DNA of 63,637 bases, taken from the NCBI RefSeq assembly GCF_000698575.1, contig NZ_JFHD01000038.1, positions 1 through 63,637 on the forward strand, read 5' to 3'. A model generated the notes under the pieces. It was not told the origin of the DNA, searched no databases, and saw only the letters and a list, made by a program, of their open reading frames with translations. Position numbers and translations under genes: made by a program. Below, piece after piece: positions 1 through 8,104 of the stretch. Source of the DNA: Caballeronia zhejiangensis (lineage in GTDB: Bacteria; Pseudomonadota; Gammaproteobacteria; Burkholderiales; Burkholderiaceae). How positions within the stretch are numbered: position 1 is the stretch's first letter; every line of letters begins with the position of its first letter.

Positions 1-858
1 CATGGGAACAACGTTTATTCTTTCTGTCTGCCTGTGCCGGCGCACAGGGTTGATCGGACACAGATATGCATCGAACATCTGTACCACGATGATTTCCTTT
101 TTCAGAAAGACACTCAAGGAAGAAGGTTGTTTGCGCGAGAAGAGTTTGAACAGGACGGAAATCATGTGCGCCATGAAGACGTTTTCTGTCGATACTCGAA
201 AGCGACGCTCATAGTCGACTCGAACGTGTCAGGAATCGGCTCATTGCGCGGGAAACCCGTCGTCTTGAGTAAAAAGCAGTTCGCGGACTACGTTGAACAG
301 GCAGTAGCTCCATTTCAGTCGCCTTCACTGGATGGATTCCAAGGAGTGTTCGAAGTCCTGCAGCAGTTCGTGCATAATCAAATCCAAGGTGATGCATAGT
401 ACTGGACGTTATCACTCGAGCGACTTGCTTGATTGCATCCAAAAAACGTCGATTAGAGCCCAGCAAATCTCTGGTGATCGTTCGAGCCGCCCTTTATTTC
501 TTACAGCGTTTTCTGCGCTGCTATCGCATCGCGCGATGCCCATAAAGGCGTTCAGCGATAGTACGGTCTAATACGACATTACTGCTTTTCAATAATCTCT
601 ATCTTTAACTCACATTAATGTGACGGCGACTTGTCAAATCAGAAATCGTCGCGCAAGAGTTATTGTCCACCTCGCAACAGTGCGTTGTCGCATTAAGAGT
701 ACAGTAGCGCCGTGCTAAGCCGTTAAGAAGTATTAGCCGCGTGAGGCTTAGCCCTTGTGCAAACAGTCATGCTTCTCGACGCACCGAGCGGATCGACTCG
801 AAGCGTTGCGCGTGATGTTCTAAGCCAAGGCATCAAGAAAACAATAAGAGTGTTGACC
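1..858. other. Gene-poor stretch upstream of the chemoreceptor gene
   Basis: No open frame here has a convincing ribosome binding site or a recognisable family. A minus-strand frame around 209-466 contains the string LGFDY, which recalls the autoinducer-binding domain of LuxR-type regulators, but the rest of that frame does not follow the family. The stretch should hold the promoter of the chemoreceptor gene that starts at 859, but no confident -35/-10 pair was identified. One perfect palindrome lies at 610-623. Confidence 0.5.
610..623. promoter_or_regulatory. Perfect 14-bp palindrome upstream of the chemoreceptor gene
   Basis: The sequence TCACATTAATGTGA reads the same on both strands and lies about 235 bp before the chemoreceptor start. 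The half-sites TCACA/TGTGA are those of CRP/FNR-type boxes but in the reverse order, so it is not a normal CRP site. It may be an operator for an unknown dimeric regulator or may be chance. Confidence 0.25.
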
Positions 859-2583
859 ATGAAATTTCTGCAAAAGATGAGAGTTTGGACCCAACTGATG
901 TTTGGGTTCTCAATAGTTATCGCCATGCTCGTCAGTCTTGGGGTCTTTAGTCTCATAGAGGTCCATGCTGAGAATGATCACGTTGCTCAGATGCGGGATA
1001 GATGGCTGCCTGCAGTGCGCAGTACTCTGCAGATTCAAGCCGGAATGCGCGACATCCGTCTTGGTGAGTTTCGGATTGTCACGGCTCAAACACCAGATGA
1101 GGTCGCAGAGGGCGACCGACGGATTGACATCGGTATTGCAAACTATGACAAGGCACGCGTCGAATATGAGAAGTTGATGTCGACTGTTGACGAGAAGGCC
1201 CAGTACGCCGACTTGCAGGCGCTCATGTCGAAATATTTGGCGACCGACCGAGACGTGCGCGCGATGGCCAGAGGCGGTAAGTCCGCTGAAGCGATGACCT
1301 TGGTACGGAGTCAAGTGACGCTTCGCGATGAATTAGATAAAAACATTGCATCTATCGTCGCTCTTAACACCTCGGGAGCGACGGCAGTTGGGATCGCGGC
1401 GGAGGCGTCCTACTCTAGATCCATTGTCATGTCCATTTTGTTGATTTTGGCGGCAACCGTGGTCGCAATGATTGTAGCCTCAGTCATCGCACGCGGGCTG
1501 GGAGCGCAGCTTGGAGGTGAACCCACCGATGCTGCGAGGATTGCGCATGCTATAGCGATTGGTGAGCTGGGTACCGCGGTAAGCCTTAAAGGTGGGGATC
1601 AGAGCAGTCTGATGTATTCCCTCAGCGCTATGAAAGAGCAACTGACGATAATTGTTCGCGGTATTCAGACGTCCAGTGAATCCATCTCGGTCGCAGCAGG
1701 TCAACTGGCGCAAGGGAATACAGATTTGTCGCAGCGGACCGAAGAGCAGGCAGCCTCGCTCGAAGAGACTGCGTCGAGTATGGAAGAGTTAACGAGCACC
1801 GTTCGCCACAATGCGGACAACGCGAAGCAAGCATCGACCCTTGCAGGGACTGCTACGGCAATCGCTGAGCGTGGAGGCGAGGTTGTGGGACGCGTGGTTG
1901 ACACGATGCAAGGAATCTCAAGCAGTTCGGCCAAAATGGCTGAAATTATCAGTGTGATCGAGGGCATCGCATTTCAGACCAACATACTTGCACTGAACGC
2001 TGCAGTTGAGGCCGCTCGTGCTGGCGAGCAGGGCCGCGGTTTCGCAGTCGTCGCGGGAGAGGTTCGAACGCTCGCTCAACGAAGCGCCTCCGCCGCGCGT
2101 GAGATCAAAGATCTCATCAGTGAATCGGTCAGTCGCGTGCAAACCGGGTCCGAACTTGTTCAGGAAGCCGGAAGCACGATGCACGAAATCGTAGATTCGG
2201 TGAAGCGCGTGATGGATATCGTAGGCGAGATCTCCTCGGCATCCGAAGAACAGAGCACTGGAATCGAGCATGTCAACACTGCTGTCAGTCAGATGGATGA
2301 AGTGACTCAACAGAATGCTGCCTTGGTAGAAGAGGCCGCAGCTGCCACGCAAGCGATGGCTCAACAAGCCCGCGATCTGCAAGACGCGGTGGCGATCTTC
2401 AATGTGGCCGATTCCGCGCGTCCGGCATCTGTGCCGATGCCTGCGCGAAGCGCGGTCCGTCCAGTACAGGTGAAAAAAGTTTCTGCAGCAGCTATAGGTC
2501 AAAGTCCGTCCGCAACAAATTTCAACCGTCGGAGCGAGCGAGTTGCGACGGCAGCAGATGCGGATGCATGGCAATCATTTTGA
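859..2583 (+). CDS. Methyl-accepting chemotaxis protein with a four-helix-type periplasmic domain
   Basis: Inner-membrane chemoreceptor of 574 residues that would pass ligand signals to CheA/CheW. The ATG at 859 was chosen because a basic stretch and the first membrane segment (about residues 11-33) follow at once; the frame is open further upstream. A periplasmic region of about 155 residues of four-helix-bundle type is followed by a second membrane segment (about 190-212), a short HAMP-like linker and the methylation/signalling helices. The signalling tip IAFQTNILALNAAVEAARAG is intact. The last residues DAWQSF resemble the xWxxF tail (NWETF in E. coli Tsr) that recruits CheR/CheB. The ligand cannot be told from sequence. 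A small gene follows after 13 bp. Confidence 0.95.
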   Translation: MKFLQKMRVWTQLMFGFSIVIAMLVSLGVFSLIEVHAENDHVAQMRDRWLPAVRSTLQIQAGMRDIRLGEFRIVTAQTPDEVAEGDRRIDIGIANYDKARVEYEKLMSTVDEKAQYADLQALMSKYLATDRDVRAMARGGKSAEAMTLVRSQVTLRDELDKNIASIVALNTSGATAVGIAAEASYSRSIVMSILLILAATVVAMIVASVIARGLGAQLGGEPTDAARIAHAIAIGELGTAVSLKGGDQSSLMYSLSAMKEQLTIIVRGIQTSSESISVAAGQLAQGNTDLSQRTEEQAASLEETASSMEELTSTVRHNADNAKQASTLAGTATAIAERGGEVVGRVVDTMQGISSSSAKMAEIISVIEGIAFQTNILALNAAVEAARAGEQGRGFAVVAGEVRTLAQRSASAAREIKDLISESVSRVQTGSELVQEAGSTMHEIVDSVKRVMDIVGEISSASEEQSTGIEHVNTAVSQMDEVTQQNAALVEEAAAATQAMAQQARDLQDAVAIFNVADSARPASVPMPARSAVRPVQVKKVSAAAIGQSPSATNFNRRSERVATAADADAWQSF

Positions 2584-2596
2584 GTCAAACTATTAA

Positions 2597-2893
2597 ATGA
2601 ACGAAGCTGAAAAGGTTTTGAGCGAGATGGCGATGGTTGTTTTCTCCAACACTCAATCGCTTAGCAGACTTGGCGCACGGAGCGTGGTGCTGGAGAAATT
2701 CGTCGAAGCAGTTCTTCCTCAACTAACGTGGTTGCAGCGCTCTGAAGTCACCCACAAGTTTCGTGAAGGGGTCGAAGACGTTCTCTCGTTTATGGACGAC
2801 GTAACCCTACCTGGCGAGTACCATTCAGCGCTCTTGCAACTGGTAAATGAACTGCTCGGAAAGCTCGAGCGGGGCTGCGACGTGCAGGGATAG
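2597..2893 (+). CDS. Small unknown protein between chemoreceptor and c-di-GMP protein genes
   Basis: Predicted soluble protein of 98 residues, acidic and probably mostly helical, with no signal peptide or membrane segment. I do not recognise its family. It begins 13 bp after the chemoreceptor stop on the same strand, which suggests co-transcription, although the ribosome binding site is poor. The large c-di-GMP gene follows about 160 bp later. Its place between two signalling genes hints at a signalling role, but that is inference from position only. Residues are well mixed, as in a real protein, and not biased as in a shadow frame. Confidence 0.6.
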   Translation: MNEAEKVLSEMAMVVFSNTQSLSRLGARSVVLEKFVEAVLPQLTWLQRSEVTHKFREGVEDVLSFMDDVTLPGEYHSALLQLVNELLGKLERGCDVQG

Positions 2894-3052
2894 TCGGTAA
2901 ACGAGCAGGGGCCAATGCTGGTGTGCAATCGCGGTGCCTTCAACGTCAACGCTTAAGCACAAACTTGCCCGTGATAGGCGCTGCGTCCAAGGCTTTTTGA
3001 TCAGACGAAGAGTGTTGGACCGCAAGCGCCTTTCGATTTTTTGGAAGCCCTT

Positions 3053-5905
3053 ATGTCCACTCAGAACGCCGAGTTCGTCGCTCGGTCTAGTCCTATCTAC
3101 GTCTCAGCGCTCCGGCGCTTGCTGAACGACCCCACCGGAAACTTTTGGGAAGGCGTTCGCTCTGCACTATCCGTGCTAGCAATCCTAGCCGCAATTGGGA
3201 CAAGCACCTTCCTTGCTCTGAAGCAGACCGCTGAGCAAGATGTCGCCATGACTGCGCTCCAATCGTCGAGTCGGCTGAAACGCGATCTCGATCGGTTCCA
3301 ACAGTTGATGCTGGAAGAGCACGGAGACCTTTATACGCTGATTGCCACAAAGCCGTTCTATCACAGGCAAGATTATAGGTTCCATCTGGACGAGTTACTT
3401 GCGTTGTTGAAGGATGCACGCGCCGCATGTAGTGGTCGAATCGGGTGTCAGCCACAACTGGCTGACTTGGAGGGAATGCTGCACCTTATCGCTCAGCGAA
3501 GCAACGAGTTGGGCGAGGTGGTCCGAGACCATCCTGATGGTGTCAGGCTGGGCGACTCCTCGCTGAGCGAGATAGACGCATGCTTCTACAGCATGATGCA
3601 GCATGTCGTTGCGGCCCGTATTCAGGCAGATATATCACTGGACTCTGTCATAGCTGGCTCCTCTAACAGTGTCAAATGGGTGTCGGCGGTTCTTCTCGCT
3701 TGCGGTTTCATTGCGGCTGTACTGCTCCTCATCGTCATGCGTCGCAGTGCTCGGTTCGCACAGGACCTCAGAGTAGCGTTGGCGTCGGCGGATTTAGCAA
3801 AGAATGAGCTTTACCAATCGAAGCAAACGCTCGAATTCGTGCTCGACCATGTTCCGCAAGGCATCGCTTGGAAGGACGTGGGTCATCGTTACGTCGGTGG
3901 GAATCAGATTTTTGCAGCAGACGCCGGCTTACCAAACAAGCACAAGCTTGTTGGGCTCACTGATTTCGATTTGCGATGGGGCGATGATCCGAGCGCGGCG
4001 CAGGAAGAGGATAGGCGCGTGATGGCAGGTGAACTCTCCTGCGCGCACGTAGAGCGTCGAGCTTTCGGCGCCGACGGTCAGGAAGTGTGGATTTCAGAGA
4101 CAAAAGTACCTCTGGAGGATCAAAGCGGCGAGATTATCGGAGTTCTTAGAGCCTACGAACACATCACTCAGCGACGCAAGGTAGAGGTCGCGCTGCGATT
4201 GCAAGGTCGAGCCATAGAAGCGAGCATTAACGGAATTATTATCTCGGAGGTCCGTGGTGACCGGCATATTGTCATTTTCGCGAATCAAGCCTTTGAGCAA
4301 ATGACGGGATATAGCGAAAACGATGTGCTCGATGCTGATTGTGAGCAGTTGTTCGCGCTCGATGGTCAACCAGATAACTGGGAAGTAGTTCGGAACGCAC
4401 TTGCCACCAAAAGTGAAGCGAACACGACCCTGCGAAGCAAACGAAAAGACGGCCAACTTTACTGGAACCACGTATTCGTAGCGCCCGTTCGTGACGAGAA
4501 CAATTGTGTCACACACCACGTTGGCGTCATGACGGACGTGACTGCGCTCGTCGACTACCGGGAGCGCTTAGAGCACCAGGCAAAGTACGACTCGCTGACG
4601 GGTCTACCCGTTCGCACAAGTTTGGATGAGTCGCTGGAAAGCGCCATCTTGCGGGCAAAAACCACTGGTAAGCAGGTGTGGCTATTTTTCCTTGATCTTG
4701 ACAGATTCAAGGAAGTCAACGATTCGCTGGGGCATCGCGTGGGCGATGCGCTGCTAAAACTCGTTGCAAACAGACTGCGTGGCCTTGTTCGACCTTCCGA
4801 TCTTGTCGCTCGATACGGCGGTGACGAGTTCATCATGGTTATTGAGCGCTCCGGCGCACATGAAGTGGTCTCATTGCTCGAGCTAATCGTTGCCGCGATG
4901 GAAGAGCCTTTTAATCTAGAGGAGCGAGAACTTTATGTCGAAGCAAGCATTGGCATCAGCTCTTATCCGAAAGACGGACTTGACTCCGACACGCTTCTCC
5001 GAAATGCAGATGCTGCGATGTATTCTGCCAAAGCAAGCGGCCGTAACGGGTACCAGTTCTATCGACCTGAGTTCAATATCGCTGCCGCGGAGCGTTTGCG
5101 GATGTCTACCAATCTCCGCCGCGCGGTGAAGGCTCAAGGATTACGCGTGGTTTATCAGCCGCAGGTCGACATGCTCACCGGACTGGTAATTGGCGCGGAA
5201 GCGCTGGTGCGCTGGGATGACGAAGAGCTGGGAAGTGTGTCGCCGGCAGTGTTCATTCCTGTGGCTGAAGAAACGGGCTTGATTGAAAGCATCGGAGAAT
5301 GGGTTCTCCGCACAGCGTGTTACCAGGCCAAAAGCTGGTTAGACGAAGGGCTGCGAGCAATAAGGATCTCAGTGAACGTGTCTCCCCGGCAGCTCGAGCG
5401 TTCGAACATCGTCGATGTTGTGCGAAATGCGTTGCATGATGCCTGTTTGCCTGCCAGCAGTCTTGAGCTTGAAGTTACAGAGGGAGCGCTCATGCGCAAC
5501 GTTGAAGATGTGGCAAAAACGCTCTGCGAGCTCCGGTCATTGGGTGTGAGGATCGCCATCGACGATTTTGGCACTGGCTATTCGAGCTTGAGCTATCTAA
5601 AAAAATTTAGTGTTGACCGCATCAAGATTGACCGGGCCTTTGTGCGAGAAGTTGGCATGGACGAGGGGTCTGAGGCCCTAGCCCTTGCGGTCATTGGAAT
5701 CGCCAACGCGCTTAAGTTCGAGGTTCTCGCAGAAGGGGTCGAGCAGGATGTTCACAGAAGCTTCCTGGTCAGCCATGGTTGTACTGCGGCACAAGGGTTT
5801 TTGTACAGCGCGCCAACCTCTCCTATGAAAGTGGCCGAAATGTTGGGAGGGCGGAAGGGAGAAAAGGTCTGCGAGCAGAAACTGATAGACGCGGCAGCAC
5901 GATAG
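3053..5905 (+). CDS. Membrane PAS-PAS-GGDEF-EAL protein (c-di-GMP synthesis and breakdown)
   Basis: Protein of 950 residues. The ATG at 3053 has TGGAAG just upstream; the frame also allows a TTG at 3041. The N-terminus has two membrane segments (about 38-58 and 205-228) around a periplasmic loop of about 145 residues. Two PAS domains follow (about 250-370 and 380-500), then a GGDEF domain (about 505-665) and an EAL domain (about 680-920). The cyclase motif RYGGDEF is intact and is preceded by RPSD five residues upstream, the spacing of an inhibitory I-site. The EAL domain keeps EALVRW, the DDFGTGYSS loop and LAEGVE. Both activities therefore look possible, and which dominates cannot be told. 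Probably tunes motility or biofilm together with the chemoreceptor upstream. Confidence 0.93.
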   Translation: MSTQNAEFVARSSPIYVSALRRLLNDPTGNFWEGVRSALSVLAILAAIGTSTFLALKQTAEQDVAMTALQSSSRLKRDLDRFQQLMLEEHGDLYTLIATKPFYHRQDYRFHLDELLALLKDARAACSGRIGCQPQLADLEGMLHLIAQRSNELGEVVRDHPDGVRLGDSSLSEIDACFYSMMQHVVAARIQADISLDSVIAGSSNSVKWVSAVLLACGFIAAVLLLIVMRRSARFAQDLRVALASADLAKNELYQSKQTLEFVLDHVPQGIAWKDVGHRYVGGNQIFAADAGLPNKHKLVGLTDFDLRWGDDPSAAQEEDRRVMAGELSCAHVERRAFGADGQEVWISETKVPLEDQSGEIIGVLRAYEHITQRRKVEVALRLQGRAIEASINGIIISEVRGDRHIVIFANQAFEQMTGYSENDVLDADCEQLFALDGQPDNWEVVRNALATKSEANTTLRSKRKDGQLYWNHVFVAPVRDENNCVTHHVGVMTDVTALVDYRERLEHQAKYDSLTGLPVRTSLDESLESAILRAKTTGKQVWLFFLDLDRFKEVNDSLGHRVGDALLKLVANRLRGLVRPSDLVARYGGDEFIMVIERSGAHEVVSLLELIVAAMEEPFNLEERELYVEASIGISSYPKDGLDSDTLLRNADAAMYSAKASGRNGYQFYRPEFNIAAAERLRMSTNLRRAVKAQGLRVVYQPQVDMLTGLVIGAEALVRWDDEELGSVSPAVFIPVAEETGLIESIGEWVLRTACYQAKSWLDEGLRAIRISVNVSPRQLERSNIVDVVRNALHDACLPASSLELEVTEGALMRNVEDVAKTLCELRSLGVRIAIDDFGTGYSSLSYLKKFSVDRIKIDRAFVREVGMDEGSEALALAVIGIANALKFEVLAEGVEQDVHRSFLVSHGCTAAQGFLYSAPTSPMKVAEMLGGRKGEKVCEQKLIDAAAR

Positions 5906-5914
5906 AAAAAAGAG

Positions 5915-5934
5915 GCGGTGACCTGTCTCACCGC
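5915..5934. terminator. Hairpin after the GGDEF-EAL gene
   Basis: GCGGTGA and TCACCGC form a 7-bp stem around a 6-base loop. On the plus strand it lies just after the GGDEF-EAL stop but lacks a close T-run. On the minus strand it is followed at once by a run of six T (after CTC), so it looks like a better terminator for transcripts coming from the right, where a LysR remnant lies on that strand. Confidence 0.5.
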
Positions 5935-6121
5935 TTCCGCTGGCTTTTGCGCTGAGCCGAGAGTATCCGCTTCCAAATTTTTGCGGCCGGAGTCGGCCAT
6001 CAAGCGTCATTCGACGCTAGCCCAAAGGCGACATCCGAATGACTCATCGATCTTCGAAAGCGGTCACCAAGGTTCAATTCGCCACGCGTGATCCCCGATA
6101 GGTGCCCACAACGATGACGTG

Positions 6122-6277
6122 TCACGCCATTCCTCCCGGCCTACGTAGACGCTCGCCGAGAAAGTCGACGAATGTCCTGAGCTTGACCGAAAGCTGATTA
6201 CGCTCCAGGTAGATCGCGTGGATATCCGTCGTAGGCGTTTCACTTGCCGATGGAGCGGTATTGGGAATTTGGCGAAG
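6122..6277 (-). pseudogene. C-terminal tail of a LysR-type regulator
   Basis: Read on the minus strand, the last 40 or so codons before the stop at 6122 encode a tail that includes DIHAIYLERNQLSVKLRTFV and then DFLGERL, the typical end of the effector domain of LysR-type regulators (positively charged strand, then the final helix). Nothing upstream in this frame continues the family, and the helix-turn-helix and most of the effector domain are absent. It is therefore a truncated remnant. Which pathway it controlled is unknown. Confidence 0.75.
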
Positions 6278-6426
6278 CATCGAAGGGATGCTTCAATAGG
6301 ACGGTGGAACCAATTAACGATTTCTTATCGGAGGCGACAGAAATTAGTCGTTGGACATGGATTTTCGGCTGCCGGCACTCGAATCGTGCTGAAAACCTGT
6401 CAACTCACATCTCTCAGAGGTAAAAC

Positions 6427-6609
6427 GTGAAACATTCCCATGTTCGAGCTTCCGTCGTCTACGCACCGATCGCATTGATACTTACGGCGTTGCTCGCCCC
6501 GATTTCTGCTAATGCAGATGCCGACGCAGTCGTTCTAATAGGGCATGTTGCGCCATTGACCGGTCAACTCGCCAACATCGGAAAAGATAGCGAAAATGCG
6601 GCGCGAATG
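6427..6609 (+). pseudogene. 5' fragment of a LivK-like ABC substrate-binding protein gene
   Basis: A GTG start at 6427 with AGAGGT upstream opens a frame with a signal peptide (hydrophobic core followed by SANA) and then VVLIGHVAPLTGQLANIGKD and SENAARM, the classic N-terminus of periplasmic branched-chain amino acid type binding proteins. After codon 61 the family match stops abruptly and the following bases belong to a bufC fragment on the other strand. About five sixths of the gene is missing, so no function is expected. The rest of its ABC transporter is not in the window. Confidence 0.8.
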
Positions 6610-6773
6610 CGCGGAGGTGGAAGCGTGCCATTGCACGCAAAAACTCATTTCCAGTAATTCGCTGCACAGCAGGGAATACGGCGGCAAGCGCCTGAATTAA
6701 ACTAACCGTGACGTTATTGCGATAGATGTTATAAGAAGTGGCTTCGCTCATTCGGACAAGAATCTGAGATTTT
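6610..6773 (-). pseudogene. Internal fragment of bufC (DUF2063 protein)
   Basis: On the minus strand the translation contains YNIYRNNVTVSLIQALAAVF and then PAVQRITGNEFLRAMARF, the conserved N-terminal region of DUF2063 proteins (HvfC/BufC family), partners of DUF692 proteins in making metal-binding bufferin peptides. The piece covers about 50 residues. Its 5' side ends at the IS3-family element and its 3' side ends at the LivK fragment. bufA and a bufB relic lie on the far side of the insertion elements in the same orientation, so this is the third gene of one destroyed operon. Confidence 0.75.
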
Positions 6774-6794
6774 TAAGTGGAACGTCCAGGGCAA

Positions 6795-7625
6795 TCATGC
6801 TGCCGATTTGATCGCAGGCAGCGTCGCGAAGTACGCCTCGTCTGGCGTGCGGTCCGCCAGGCTTGAATGAGGCCGTTTTGTGTTGTACAGATCGATATAG
6901 TCGCCGATGGAGCGTCGGGCATCACTGACCGATTCGTAAGCTCGCAGGTACACTTCTTCGTACTTGATGCTGCGCCACACGCGCTCGACAAACACGTTGT
7001 CGCGCCACGCACCCTTGCCGTCCATCGATAGACGCACGCCCCGGCCCAACACGGCCTCGGTGAACGCCGCCGCCGTGAACTGGCTGCCCTGATCGGTGTT
7101 CACGATGTCGGGCAGTCCGTAGCGGGCAAACGCTTCTTCCAGCGCATCGACGGCATGTACCGCTTCCAGCGTAATGGCCACCCGGTGCGCGAGTACCTTG
7201 CGACTGGCCCAATCCACCACCGCCGTCAGGTACACGAAGCCGCGGGCCATCGGAATGTAGGTCGTGTCGAGTGCCCAAGCCTGGTTGGCTCGCTCGATTT
7301 TCATGCCGCGCAGCAGATACGGCCAGACCTTGTGCTGCGCGTGGCGTCGACTCGTGTTTGGCTTGCAGTACAGCGCCTCCACACCCATGCGCTTCATGAG
7401 CGTGCGCACGCGGCGGCGGCCAACCTCGCGGTCTTCCCGGCGCAGTAGGCGCGCCAGCATCCGTGCACCGGCAAACGGGAACTCCAGATGCAGCGCGTCG
7501 ATCCTGCGCATCAGCCGTTGATCGACTTCGCTCACAGGCTGCGCCCGGTAATACGCGCTCGATCTCGCGATACCGACCAGCCGGACTTGTTGTGAAACCG
7601 GCAACGCGTGACTACGGTCGATCAT
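6795..7625 (-). CDS. IS3-family transposase OrfB (DDE catalytic part)
   Basis: Protein of 276 residues with an N-terminal HTH_21-type region and an rve integrase core. The catalytic residues are visible: D in WALDTTYIP, D in VNTDQGSQF and E in VFVERVWRSIKYEE, followed by the family ending YNTKRPHSSL. Its ATG overlaps the orfA stop by four bases, and OrfA-OrfB fusion by ribosomal frameshifting is usual in this family, although no clear slippery run was seen at the overlap. The frame is intact, so the enzyme may still work if the ends are recognised. Confidence 0.93.
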   Translation of the reverse strand: MIDRSHALPVSQQVRLVGIARSSAYYRAQPVSEVDQRLMRRIDALHLEFPFAGARMLARLLRREDREVGRRRVRTLMKRMGVEALYCKPNTSRRHAQHKVWPYLLRGMKIERANQAWALDTTYIPMARGFVYLTAVVDWASRKVLAHRVAITLEAVHAVDALEEAFARYGLPDIVNTDQGSQFTAAAFTEAVLGRGVRLSMDGKGAWRDNVFVERVWRSIKYEEVYLRAYESVSDARRSIGDYIDLYNTKRPHSSLADRTPDEAYFATLPAIKSAA

Positions 7626-7930
7626 CGCTTTGCGCTCAGCAATCCCGCCTTGTTGAGCGCGCCGCTTAAAAAATCATTCTCCAGCGTGAGCTGGCCGATC
7701 TTGGCGTGCAACGTCGTCACGTCTACTGGTGGCTCGTTCGACACCGGGCCGGCCGAGCCGAACACGTCGGCCGCGCGCTCCTGCAACTGCCGTTTCCACT
7801 CCGTGATCTGGTTCGGATGTACATCGAACTGCTGCGCCAGTTCTGCAAGCGTGCACTCGCCCTTGACTGCCGCAAGGGCTACCTTCGCTTTGAACGCCGC
7901 TGAGTGCGTGCGTCGGGTTCTCTTCGTCAT
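7622..7930 (-). CDS. IS3-family transposase OrfA (DNA-binding part)
   Basis: Protein of 102 residues of the transposase_8 (IS3/IS911) type. The N-terminal helix-turn-helix is visible in AAFKAKVALAAVKGECTLAE and the following QFDVHPNQITEWKRQL, then a leucine-rich helix. It overlaps orfB by four bases. It lies just inside the right end of the IS3-family element, next to the point where the IS21-family element inserted. Confidence 0.92.
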   Translation of the reverse strand: MTKRTRRTHSAAFKAKVALAAVKGECTLAELAQQFDVHPNQITEWKRQLQERAADVFGSAGPVSNEPPVDVTTLHAKIGQLTLENDFLSGALNKAGLLSAKR

Positions 7931-8104
7931 TTCCTCGGTTCCTTTGCCTGCATTATCGCTGGCTCAGGCCCAGGCCCTGATGGGCGGGCAAATTCCCCCA
8001 CCTGTGGGCACCTCGAAATCCCCCACCTAGAGACACGCGGAGCATGATGCTGACGCGGTCTGGCAGGACGTTACCTTGCACCTCTCGAAGAATGAACAAG
8101 AGAG

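Noticed and set aside
209..466. Minus-strand frame with LGFDY resembling the start of a LuxR autoinducer-binding domain
   Set aside because: Only a short string fits; the residues after it do not follow LuxR proteins and no DNA-binding domain is present. Too weak to call even as a remnant.
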